From: a bacterium D16-50
GTDB taxonomy: Bacteria; Bacillota; Clostridia; Lachnospirales; Lachnospiraceae
Length of the DNA stretch: 53,552 bases
Assembly: GCA_003612485.1 (NCBI GenBank)
Contig: RAZA01000030.1
Coordinates: forward strand, 1-53,552
Direction of reading: 5' to 3'
Part shown: one piece after another, positions 46,671 through 53,552 of the stretch
Layout: each line of letters starts with the position of its first letter
Position numbering within the stretch: position 1 is the first letter of the stretch
Program-made: the position numbers and the translations under genes
Notes under the pieces: model-generated
What the model was told of the DNA's origin: nothing
Database searches by the model: none
Seen by the model: the letters and a program-made list of their open reading frames with translations, nothing else

Positions 46671-49600
46671 TTAGTCCTCCTTCCTTTTCCTGCTCATAGC
46701 CGCCAGAACGCCGAACACGCCGATCCCCGCCACGGATAAGGCGGATAAGGCAATCCACAACCCCACGTTGCTCTCATCGCCCGTCTTTGGCGTGGTGATA
46801 ATCTCCACTGGCTTTTTCTCATTGGTCATGGCTGCTTTCACAACCTGCCCGTCCTCTCTGATTTCAAACGGGAACTCCCTTTCGTCAATCAGGTAGCCTT
46901 CCGGTGCGTCATATTCCTGGTAGGTGTACTTGCCATAGCGGAGCGTAAAGGTGGCAAGCCCGTCCTTATCGGTCACGCCCGTTGCAACTACATTCCCGTC
47001 CTCATCCTTAATGCGGAACTTTGCATTGGGGAGCAGTTTCCCGTCGGATACGTCCGTCTTTGTCAGCTCCAGCTTTCCGGTAATCGGCTTATTGATAAAC
47101 CCTACGCCTGCCTCGTTCTCCACATCCATAATCTTCCCATCCTCGTTTATCTCAAAGAAATAAGCATTTTCATCCAGCACAAACCCTTCCGGCGCTGTCT
47201 TTTCTTTTACAAAGTAACCGCCATACAATAACCCGTCCGTCTGGTAAATGCCTTCGGAGATTTCCGGGATTTCAGCAACCAGTGCGTCTTTCTTTGGGTT
47301 GAATTTCTGATTTCCGTCCGTGTCCTGATACAGTTCAAAGACTGCGCCCGTCAGCTTGTTTGCCGGGTAGTCTGCGTCAACCTTTGTCAGACGGACGCTG
47401 CCGATAATCAGCTTATCCGTGATTTTAATCTCAATCACTTCCTCGTTTACCGTAACAGAAACATAATGCAGTGCTTCGTTCAGCACATACCCCTCCGGTG
47501 CCGCAATCTCCCGCACGATATAGGTTCCAAACGGCACGTCCTCAAAGGCAAATGCCCCGTCTGCGTCTGTTACGGACACCAGCAGTGCGGTATCTTCGGT
47601 AAATTCCTCCGTGCCTGCCGAAAACAGGCCGATGGTGGCATTTTCCAGCGGCTTGTCCTCCGTGTCCACTTTGATTCCCTCGATTCTTCCACGGAGCAGC
47701 TCATTTTCAATGGGTTCCCCGTCCTGCACATGGATGCTTACAAGCGCCGCATCCTGCCCCTGATAGGAAAACTCTACCGGGTACTTCTCATCGGAAAGGA
47801 TATAGTGCTGGTCGGTGCATACCTCTTTCACATAGTAACTGCCAAAAGGCAGGTCGCTGGCGAAAAATGCCATGCTGTCCGTGCTGCAGAACACAATCTC
47901 AATGAGTCCGTCTGCCGGGATGACGTCACCATTGGAAGCGGTCAAGTCCTCTGCCGCATACAGTCCAAAGGCTACGTTCTGGATTTCCCCTTTGTTCCCG
48001 ATGCCAAAGGCTTCGTCCTGCTCCAGTGCTTTTGTTAAGTCAACCATCACTTTCTGGCGCTCATTGTAAAAGGCGGTGTCGGTTTCCGTCACGGAAACTT
48101 CCTGCCCCGCATAGACCAGCTCGATTTCATGGGCTTCAATATTCAGCACACATCCATCGGGCGCAGTCACTTCCACGACTTTATATTTTCCCAGATACAG
48201 CTCTTTCGTCTCTGCGTTCCCGTCCTCATCGGTGGTGACGGTATCCACGACTTCCCCTGCGCCTGCCCGCACAGTTCCGTCCTGCGTCACAATGTCCTCT
48301 GCGGCGATGATTTCATATACCGCCCCCGCTTTCCCGGCCACTTCATAGACCGGGGTATAGATGCTGCCGTCCTCGGTTAAATCCCCGTCTTTGTCGATGA
48401 AGCCGTCACCGGAAACCTGCACGCCCGCAAACTCCTCGGCGGTCTTTGACACAAGGATTCTTCCTTTCTGCGGCACGTTCTTCTGCTCCGTCACCACAAC
48501 GGTGACGCCGCTTTCCTCGGTGGAGTTTTCCTGCGCCACGGTGAACGGGATGGGCGCAGAATCCAGCACATAGCCATAGGGAGCCTGCACCTCAACCATT
48601 GTGTACTCCCCAAAAGGCAGCTCCTCCGGCGTAATCAGGTATCCGTCCGCCCCGGTGTAGAACGTATCCAGCGTTGTCACTTCCGGGTAGGTGTACTTCA
48701 TGGTGACAAGCTCCCCTGCGCTGTCATAAATCTGGTAGCCTGCGCCTGCAAGGGGGATGGTGTTCCCGGTTTCAGCGTCTTTCTTCACAATCTTGATATA
48801 GGACGCAAACGGCCTGTTGTTGATCAGGTAGCGGTAAACCTCCCCGTCTTTGCTGACATACACGTCAAAATCCTTCATAAGCTCGCTGCCTTCCCACCCT
48901 TTGGTCTGGTGGACGGTGTAAACGCCATAAGGCAGGTCTTTTGTTTCCGCATAGCCATATTCATCGCATACCAGCGTGTCACGCTCGCTCTCTTTCGCAT
49001 TGTCATAGCTGCCGGAACGCTTCAGATACACCTGAAATTCTGCGCCCTCCTCCGGCGTTTCAATCTGTGTGCTTCCGTCATCAATGTGCTTGATGATGGA
49101 AATGCGCCCTTTGATGACCTGCTCCTGCACGTCATTGGACGTGGTGTTCAGCTCAATGGTGTAATTCTCCGGCTCCGCCCCTACATGGTGTACGGTTTCA
49201 TCCAAAAGATAACCCTCGGATGGCGTAATCTCCCGGACACTCCAGTTATCGCCGCAGATATAATACTTTGTAGTAAATTTCCCCTCGCTGTCGGTGGTGT
49301 AGGTGTCGATCAGGGTATCCCCGTCATAAATGCCATATACTGCGCCCGCCAGCGTTGCGTCACCCTGCGGCTCCCCGGTTTCCTTATCTGTTTTTGTCAC
49401 GTTGACACGGAACTTCTTTAAGATGTTGGTCACGGTTGCGCTGGTGACTTCCTTCCACTTGATTGTGACGCTCTGTTTCTCCGGGATGACATAGCGGACA
49501 GCGGTGTCCACTTCCTCAAGGGTATATGGTGTGGAGCCGGAAATGAGGATGTTAGAGAACATAGCGACACCGTTCCTGTCGGTCACTGCATACTCATCTA

Positions 49601-50870
49601 CCGTTGCGCCGGAGAGGGAAGTCCCGTATAAATGGAACCTCACGCCCTCCACCAGATTGTCCTCGGAGCCTTTGATTACTTTCAAATCCCCACGCTTTAA
49701 GATATTGGAGAATTCCACCTTTGCGGTCTGCCCGCCTGCAACGGTCACTTTCTGCGATTTCTGCGGCTCATAGCGATCCTCTGTCAGTTCGGTCACGGTG
49801 TAGGTTCCCGGATTCAGGTTCTCCACCTTAATCTTTCCGTTCTTCCCCGTAACCACCGTCTTGTTGATTCCGTTGCCCGTAATCTGGAACCTTAAACCCT
49901 CCACGATCCCGTCCTCGGACGTTTTCACAATCTGCACATGACCGTATGGGATTTTCACGCTCAGGTAAACCGTGATGTCGGCTGCGCTCTCCACGCCCAC
50001 CACGACGTCCTGCAAAGACGCATCGCCATAGGCTACAAGGGTACCGCTGACTGCCGGGCTTCTCCTGGTTGCGGATAAAAGCACGTCCTCCGTCACCGCC
50101 TTTTTGGAACTGATGGTGAGCGTATTCCCGGACGCACTCACGGACACGCTGCTGTTGGATGAGGTAAAGTTATACTTTGATAAAACCCCGTTCGTATCCG
50201 TCAGCTTCACGACATATTTATCCCCGTCCCATGAAAGCTCCTTTACAACTGCGTTCCTGTCGGTAGACGCAAAGCTGGGGATTGTCCCGTGTTCCTGCAT
50301 ACCCGCCACAATCTGGCTGTACGCTGCGGACACACCGCCGTTTGCCCCGTTTGCGCAGATGCTGTTATAAAACTTTCCGTCTGTCTGGTTATACGGGGCA
50401 TTGGCGTTCCTGCACCCGGTCACAATCTCCCATATGACCATCTGCGTGGCAACCACCTTTTCATCCTCGGAACCGGGAAGGCTCCCCATGCTGCCCTGCG
50501 AACCGTACAGAAGCGCAAGGTTCACGGCGTCCCTCTGGCTCCCGCTTAAGGCGTTCCATGTTTCGGACGCATTTGCCTGCAATGTGTTCCCGGTGTGCAG
50601 CGACACGCCCGGCTGGATACAGAAGGCAGGCTCCCCGTCCGCATAGATACGGGTTCTTGCCTCCCCCGCCTCTCCGCATACCCTCCCGTCGTGGGTGACG
50701 GTCTGCTGGTAACGGATGGCGTTGCCTGCCCCGTCATGGCAGTACGCAAAGGTAATCTTCGCTGTTTGGGACGCCGCCGACACATTCATGGACGGAAGCA
50801 CGGAAACAATGGATGCCGCCGCAATCATCAGGGCAAGCCCTCTTTTCAATCTTTCTTTTAACTTCTTCAA
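46671..50870 (-). CDS. SpaA-type thioester surface adhesin (1,399 aa)
   Basis: The start is a TTG at 50870 with GGAGG eight bases upstream; the open frame to 51101 crosses a terminator and is not translated. Signal peptide (LKRGLALMIAAASIVSVLPS, cut after VSA-type site). The thioester domain has Cys in FCIQPG and Gln in ATQMVIWE, as in TQxA adhesins that bind host proteins covalently. About ten SpaA/Cna-B like beta domains follow, each with a GxxFxVYxxxx start and YTVxExxAPEGY-like end. The C-terminus has sorting motif TPKTGD, hydrophobic helix and RKRKED tail. It would be sortase-linked to the wall, aiding mating contact or host binding. No pilin motif was noted. Confidence 0.94.
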   Translation of the reverse strand: MKKLKERLKRGLALMIAAASIVSVLPSMNVSAASQTAKITFAYCHDGAGNAIRYQQTVTHDGRVCGEAGEARTRIYADGEPAFCIQPGVSLHTGNTLQANASETWNALSGSQRDAVNLALLYGSQGSMGSLPGSEDEKVVATQMVIWEIVTGCRNANAPYNQTDGKFYNSICANGANGGVSAAYSQIVAGMQEHGTIPSFASTDRNAVVKELSWDGDKYVVKLTDTNGVLSKYNFTSSNSSVSVSASGNTLTISSKKAVTEDVLLSATRRSPAVSGTLVAYGDASLQDVVVGVESAADITVYLSVKIPYGHVQIVKTSEDGIVEGLRFQITGNGINKTVVTGKNGKIKVENLNPGTYTVTELTEDRYEPQKSQKVTVAGGQTAKVEFSNILKRGDLKVIKGSEDNLVEGVRFHLYGTSLSGATVDEYAVTDRNGVAMFSNILISGSTPYTLEEVDTAVRYVIPEKQSVTIKWKEVTSATVTNILKKFRVNVTKTDKETGEPQGDATLAGAVYGIYDGDTLIDTYTTDSEGKFTTKYYICGDNWSVREITPSEGYLLDETVHHVGAEPENYTIELNTTSNDVQEQVIKGRISIIKHIDDGSTQIETPEEGAEFQVYLKRSGSYDNAKESERDTLVCDEYGYAETKDLPYGVYTVHQTKGWEGSELMKDFDVYVSKDGEVYRYLINNRPFASYIKIVKKDAETGNTIPLAGAGYQIYDSAGELVTMKYTYPEVTTLDTFYTGADGYLITPEELPFGEYTMVEVQAPYGYVLDSAPIPFTVAQENSTEESGVTVVVTEQKNVPQKGRILVSKTAEEFAGVQVSGDGFIDKDGDLTEDGSIYTPVYEVAGKAGAVYEIIAAEDIVTQDGTVRAGAGEVVDTVTTDEDGNAETKELYLGKYKVVEVTAPDGCVLNIEAHEIELVYAGQEVSVTETDTAFYNERQKVMVDLTKALEQDEAFGIGNKGEIQNVAFGLYAAEDLTASNGDVIPADGLIEIVFCSTDSMAFFASDLPFGSYYVKEVCTDQHYILSDEKYPVEFSYQGQDAALVSIHVQDGEPIENELLRGRIEGIKVDTEDKPLENATIGLFSAGTEEFTEDTALLVSVTDADGAFAFEDVPFGTYIVREIAAPEGYVLNEALHYVSVTVNEEVIEIKITDKLIIGSVRLTKVDADYPANKLTGAVFELYQDTDGNQKFNPKKDALVAEIPEISEGIYQTDGLLYGGYFVKEKTAPEGFVLDENAYFFEINEDGKIMDVENEAGVGFINKPITGKLELTKTDVSDGKLLPNAKFRIKDEDGNVVATGVTDKDGLATFTLRYGKYTYQEYDAPEGYLIDEREFPFEIREDGQVVKAAMTNEKKPVEIITTPKTGDESNVGLWIALSALSVAGIGVFGVLAAMSRKRKED

Positions 50871-50900
50871 TCTACTTACCTCCATTTTATTTTTTGGCAT

Positions 50901-50925
50901 AAAAAAATCCCTGCAATGTGCAGGG
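50901..50925 (-). terminator. strong terminator just upstream of the adhesin start
   Basis: CCCTGCA (50909-50915) pairs with TGCAGGG (50919-50925), loop ATG; on the minus strand ATTTTTTT follows. Only about 18 bases separate the T-run from the Shine-Dalgarno of the adhesin, so there is no space for a separate promoter in between. Confidence 0.75.
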
Positions 50926-50950
50926 TTAGTAAACTGTTGGTTCTGTTGTG

Positions 50951-51063
50951 CCAGCCAGAAAAAGGATAGCCACCGGCTCCTTATTGTTTTTTCGGCTGGT
51001 ATTCGGCTGGTAACAAAAAAGGGGTAGGGTGTGGGAAGGGGGAAACGGTGAAAAAGGCTATCC
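50951..51063 (-). promoter_or_regulatory. possible attenuator leader of the adhesin gene
   Basis: In the 233-base gap after parB, GGATAGCC (50964-50971) can pair with GGCTATCC (51056-51063). TTCGGCTGGTA occurs twice in tandem (50991-51001 and 51002-51012), and each copy can pair with CCAGCC at 50951-50956. Together with the terminator downstream, this gives alternative folds typical of leaders that control read-through. No clear promoter is visible here. Confidence 0.4.
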
Positions 51064-51103
51064 GCAAAAGGGCATAGTTGCCCCACGGTGGAAAGCCTCA
51101 ATG

Positions 51104-52036
51104 TTACCGTTCCCTGTCCTTGCCCCGCTCCCGTTTCCGGTACAGCTCCAATGCCTTTACAATCGTATCTTCCATCTGTTTCGCAGGCGTCCCCGGTGAA
51201 AAATATTTACTGATACGCTCTTTTGGCATACGAAACTGTTCCTTCTGGTTCCCCTTTTCCTCTGATAAAATAGAGAGGATGACGTCCTCATTCAGCCTCC
51301 CCTCGTCTGCAAATTTACGCATTTTAATTGCCTGCGCATGGCTCGGTGTACAGTCCTCTAACTGCATGGTGTCAAGCAGGACTGTCTGTTGCTCTTTCGG
51401 CAGGTAAGACAACTCTACCGCTGGACGTATGGCGATTTTACCACTGTCAACCATATCCAATATCGGTGTGATTAGCTCGGTTAAACGGATATATCGCTGA
51501 ATTTGGGTATTGCTGTCTGGTGATTTTTCTGCCAAAAGCTCTCTTGACGTTTTTCCCAACTTCTGTCCCAGTGGGACAGAAGTTAAATCAGTACGCTGTC
51601 CCTGCCTATTCATAGCCGCTAATTTCATCTTGTAGGCAAACGCTTTTTCTGACGGTAGTATCTGCTCCCTTTGCAGGTTGGAATCTACCATAATTATAAT
51701 GGCTTCATCATCTGTGAGGTTACGGACAATGCACGGTATCTCCTTTTTTTCTGCAAGCTCGCTTGCCATTTTACGCCTGTGTCCAGCTATCATTTCATAA
51801 CCGCCCTCCGGCTTTTCCCTGACAAGGGCAGGCACCAGAACGCCATACTGCTTTACGCTCTCCGCCATATCCGCCATGCTTTCGTCCATCTTCACCTTAA
51901 ACGGGTGGTTGGGAAAATCGCTGATTTCCTCTAATGGGATTTCCCTGACGGATTCCCGGCTTTCGTTGTCCCGTTCCTCCTGCGTGCTGAACAGGTCAGC
52001 GGCTGAGGGAAGCGGCATTTTTATCTCTTTCGCCAC
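51104..52036 (-). CDS. parB: ParB-family partition protein
   Basis: 310 residues from GTG 52036 behind GGGAGG, overlapping parA by 41 bases. ParB nuclease/CTPase-like domain with EISDFPNHPFKV, AESVKQYGVLVPALVR and the GHRR box (85-88), then a helix-turn-helix part (AEKSPDSNTQIQRYIRLTEL) and a C-terminal helical domain. It binds centromere-like sites and works with ParA to keep the excised or replicating circular form. No parS could be assigned. Confidence 0.94.
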   Translation of the reverse strand: MAKEIKMPLPSAADLFSTQEERDNESRESVREIPLEEISDFPNHPFKVKMDESMADMAESVKQYGVLVPALVREKPEGGYEMIAGHRRKMASELAEKKEIPCIVRNLTDDEAIIIMVDSNLQREQILPSEKAFAYKMKLAAMNRQGQRTDLTSVPLGQKLGKTSRELLAEKSPDSNTQIQRYIRLTELITPILDMVDSGKIAIRPAVELSYLPKEQQTVLLDTMQLEDCTPSHAQAIKMRKFADEGRLNEDVILSILSEEKGNQKEQFRMPKERISKYFSPGTPAKQMEDTIVKALELYRKRERGKDRER

Positions 52037-52817
52037 TGCGTATCACCTCCCTCGTAAATGCTCCATACGCCTTTGCCGCCGCACCGTTCCTGTCATAGCT
52101 GTAAATGCTTTGCCCTGCGGCGCTGGTTTCCGCCGCTTTCACCGCAACGGGGATGACCGTCTGGTACACTTTGATTACCCTCCCATAATTCTGCCTTAGA
52201 TTGTCGGCTGTGGCACGGGCAAGGTTTGTCCGCATATCTGCCAGCGTCAATAACACGCCATCTACCTTTAGTCCGGGGTTAATCTGCCTCTGTACCTTTC
52301 CTATGGTTTTCATAAGCTGTGTCATTCCCTTTAAGGGCAGATAGTGCGCCTGCACCGGGACAATCACGCTGTCCGCCGCCGCAAGCGCATTGATGGTGAG
52401 CATACCCAAGCTCGGCATACAGTCAATCAGGATATAGTCATAATCCTTTTTCAACCCGCTAAGATAGGATTTCATGGTGAACTCCCTGCTCATGGCGTTT
52501 ACAAGCATGATTTCCATGCCTGACAGCTCGATATTCGCCGGAATCAGGTCTACACCCTCGTCATGGTGTAAAATCCCTTCGCCCACTTCCATCGGTTCGT
52601 CACGGATAATCTTTTCCATCTGCGTTGCCAGCGTGACAGAAAGATTGTCCTGGTCTGCCCAACCCAAAGAGGTTGTCAAATCCCCCTGCGGATCGGCGTC
52701 CACAAGCAGCACTCTCTTTCCCTCGTTTGCAAGCCCTATCCCTAAGTTTACGGCAGTCGTGGTCTTGCCCGTCCCGCCTTTCTGGTTTGCAAGGGCGATT
52801 ACCTTACATTTAGACAT
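51996..52817 (-). CDS. parA: ParA-family partition ATPase
   Basis: 273 residues from ATG 52817 (a GTG one codon upstream is equally close to GGAGG). Deviant Walker A KGGTGKTT (12-19), A' motif LLVDADPQGDLT, Walker B YILIDCMPSLG. It is the first gene of the ICE backbone, behind a hairpin that recurs before the TOPRIM gene. Together with parB it promotes stable inheritance of the element; the same pair opens many Tn1549-type ICEs. Confidence 0.95.
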   Translation of the reverse strand: MSKCKVIALANQKGGTGKTTTAVNLGIGLANEGKRVLLVDADPQGDLTTSLGWADQDNLSVTLATQMEKIIRDEPMEVGEGILHHDEGVDLIPANIELSGMEIMLVNAMSREFTMKSYLSGLKKDYDYILIDCMPSLGMLTINALAAADSVIVPVQAHYLPLKGMTQLMKTIGKVQRQINPGLKVDGVLLTLADMRTNLARATADNLRQNYGRVIKVYQTVIPVAVKAAETSAAGQSIYSYDRNGAAAKAYGAFTREVIRSGERDKNAASLSR

Positions 52818-52902
52818 CACGGTTTACCTCCTTTCCTGAAAAATTTAATAGCCACTCCGCATAAGACAGAATGGCTATGTATGGGTTTTGGGCAATAAAA
52901 AA

Positions 52903-52942
52903 ACCGACTGATTCTCGTTTTGAAAATCAATCGGCTATGTAA
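52903..52942 (-). terminator. hairpin terminator, copy B of a duplicated leader element
   Basis: CCGACTGATT...AATCAATCGG with loop CTCGTTTTGA; on the minus strand it is followed by seven T and then GCCC. Nearly the same sequence as 32974-33012. A second stem (ATAGCCA/TGGCTAT, 52850-52877) lies between it and parA. The rest of 52943-53012 is AT-rich with no gene I can support. Confidence 0.6.
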
Positions 52943-53012
52943 CAGAAAAAATATTTTCTATAATCAACTGAAAATATCAATCTTATAATATGTTATGTGG
53001 GGAAAACAAAAA

Positions 53013-53034
53013 CCCCATACAGATATGTATGAGG
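53013..53034 (-). terminator. terminator in the ICE/host junction region
   Basis: CCCCATAC-AGATAT-GTATGAGG, with one mismatch; on the minus strand it ends in GGGGTTTTTGTTTT. A short open frame on the minus strand (from about 53119) reads through it, so it is more likely that 53035-53160 is the end of a longer lost transcript or a small RNA. Nothing else is evident in 53035-53165. Confidence 0.5.
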
Positions 53035-53171
53035 TCTTGACGGATAGCACGAACAATTTCTGTGCATCCCGTAGATATGTATTGATAAGTATTTGTTTTC
53101 GGTTCACAATCGCATTGCGCATGGAACCTTGCTTTTTTTTATTTTTAAATGAAATGATTGATAACAAAAAA

Positions 53172-53197
53172 TCCTGCAAACGCTGATGTTTACAGGA
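53172..53197 (-). terminator. rRNA-tRNA operon terminator
   Basis: TCCTGCAAAC (53172-53181) pairs with GTTTACAGGA (53188-53197), ten pairs including one wobble, loop GCTGAT. On the minus strand ATTTTTTG follows. It lies nine bases after the tRNA 3' end. Confidence 0.72.
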
Positions 53198-53206
53198 CTT
53201 TTCAAG

Positions 53207-53278
53207 CTCCCCGAGTTGGGCTCGAACCAACAACCCCACGGTTAACAGCCGTGTGCTCTACCATTGAGCTATCGAGGA
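53207..53278 (-). tRNA. tRNA-Asn (anticodon GTT)
   Basis: On the minus strand: acceptor TCCTCGA (53278-53272) pairs with TCGGGGA, D-loop AGCTCAATGGTAGAGC, anticodon loop CTGTTAA giving GTT, T-arm GTTGGTTCGAGCCCAAC and discriminator G (53207). CCA is not encoded. It follows the 23S gene by about 85 bases and precedes a terminator. tRNA 3' ends are common ICE insertion sites, though no direct repeat of it was found in this window. Confidence 0.94.
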
Positions 53279-53363
53279 ATGCGGGCACACACCCTCAGAA
53301 CCGAACACCGTACAGCCAAGACAGCAGCCCGGACACGGGCGCGCGGCATGCGCGCCTCCTGCT

Positions 53364-53552
53364 CTGGTTAAGCTCTCGCCCTATTAGTGTGCGTCAGCTG
53401 TGCGCGTCGCCGCGCCTGCACCCCGCACCTATCTACCCCGTGCTCTCCGGGGGGGCTCACGTGTCGCCACATGGACACCTATTCTCGGGGAGGGCTTCGC
53501 GCTTAGATGCCTTCAGCGCTTATCCCTGCCGGGCTTGGCTACCCTGCCGTGG
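53364..53552 (-). rRNA. 23S rRNA, 3' end (partial)
   Basis: The minus strand carries the conserved 23S 3' terminal region (AAGCGCTGAAGGCATCTAAG, then ACCTATTAGT-type complement CTAATAGGGC and the final GCTTAACC). The gene runs off the right edge. The variable stems are very GC-rich (such as GCGCGTCGCCGCGC). The 85-base spacer to tRNA-Asn has no 5S rRNA. Confidence 0.93.

Larger units (their letters stand above)
15137..52942. mobile_element. Tn1549/CTn-type ICE, conjugation and maintenance backbone
   Basis: The gene set and order (parA, parB, surface protein, small unknowns, SNF2-methylase giant, TOPRIM, PcfM, MobC, MOBP relaxase, PcfB, coupling protein, Maff2, VirB6, PrgI, VirB4, sortase, CD1108-type hydrolase) is that of Tn1549-like ICEs. 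All transfer genes appear intact. The limits given are those of recognised genes and the parA leader hairpin; true ends are unknown because no integrase, excisionase or att repeats are visible. The left arm (0-14.4 kb) may be its cargo. Confidence 0.88.

Noticed and set aside
52964..53239. Minus-strand open frame across the tRNA terminator and AT-rich junction (91 codons)
   Set aside because: It runs through part of tRNA-Asn and two terminator hairpins and shows no domain or ribosome binding site. A shorter start near 53119 is possible but unsupported.

Overview
The window is almost entirely one strand: every convincing gene reads right to left (minus strand). Most of it, about 15.1 to 52.9 kb, is the backbone of an integrative and conjugative element (ICE) of the Tn1549/CTn type that is common in gut Clostridia (Lachnospiraceae and relatives). 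The family is recognised from ParA/ParB, an SNF2-methylase giant, MobC plus a MOBP-type relaxase, PcfB, a VirD4/TraG coupling protein, Maff2, VirB6, PrgI, VirB4, a CD1108-type peptidoglycan hydrolase, a class B sortase and a SpaA-type surface protein. No integrase, excisionase or recombinase is present, so the recombination end must lie left of base 1 or is lost.

Right edge (52.8 to 53.55 kb): an AT-rich stretch with several hairpins, then tRNA-Asn(GTT) and the 3' end of a 23S rRNA gene, both on the minus strand. The rRNA flank is very GC-rich and does not look like a Lachnospiraceae rRNA. The recipient may be a high-GC bacterium (an actinobacterium such as a Coriobacteriia member is my guess, not proven).

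ICE backbone, in transcription order: parA-parB; an attenuator-like leader and a 1,399-residue thioester/SpaA surface adhesin with a sorting signal; a run of small conserved unknowns (43.2 to 46.5 kb); the 2,749-residue ArdC-YodL-methylase-SNF2 protein, with a TnpV-like gene nested in another frame; an AT-rich island carrying a single KAP-type P-loop NTPase (33.1 to 34.7 kb), the best candidate here for an undescribed (possibly phage-defence) gene; TOPRIM protein, DpnD/PcfM, a cysteine-rich protein and a probable oriT; MobC, relaxase, PcfB and an ArdC-like protein; coupling protein and the type IV secretion core; sortase and cell-wall hydrolase. A bidirectional terminator at 16.1 kb closes the transfer operon.

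Left arm (0 to 14.4 kb) is accessory or flanking DNA rich in cell-envelope stress genes. It has a complete BceRS-BceAB type peptide-antibiotic sensing and detoxification module with a likely response-regulator operator, followed by a small membrane protein and a membrane-anchored metallophosphoesterase. Next comes a BlaI repressor and M56 (BlaR1-like) protease pair heading a series of cytosolic-looking proteins of unknown function (one resembles DUF6033). Then follow a VanZ-like protein, two lipoproteins and an XRE regulator. Between the two arms (14.4 to 15.1 kb) lies a gene-poor stretch with a pseudogene remnant, a terminator and an array of about 20-bp iteron-like repeats.

All functional calls are from reading protein motifs by eye; no database search was run. 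Starts were chosen by Shine-Dalgarno position and several are GTG or TTG.
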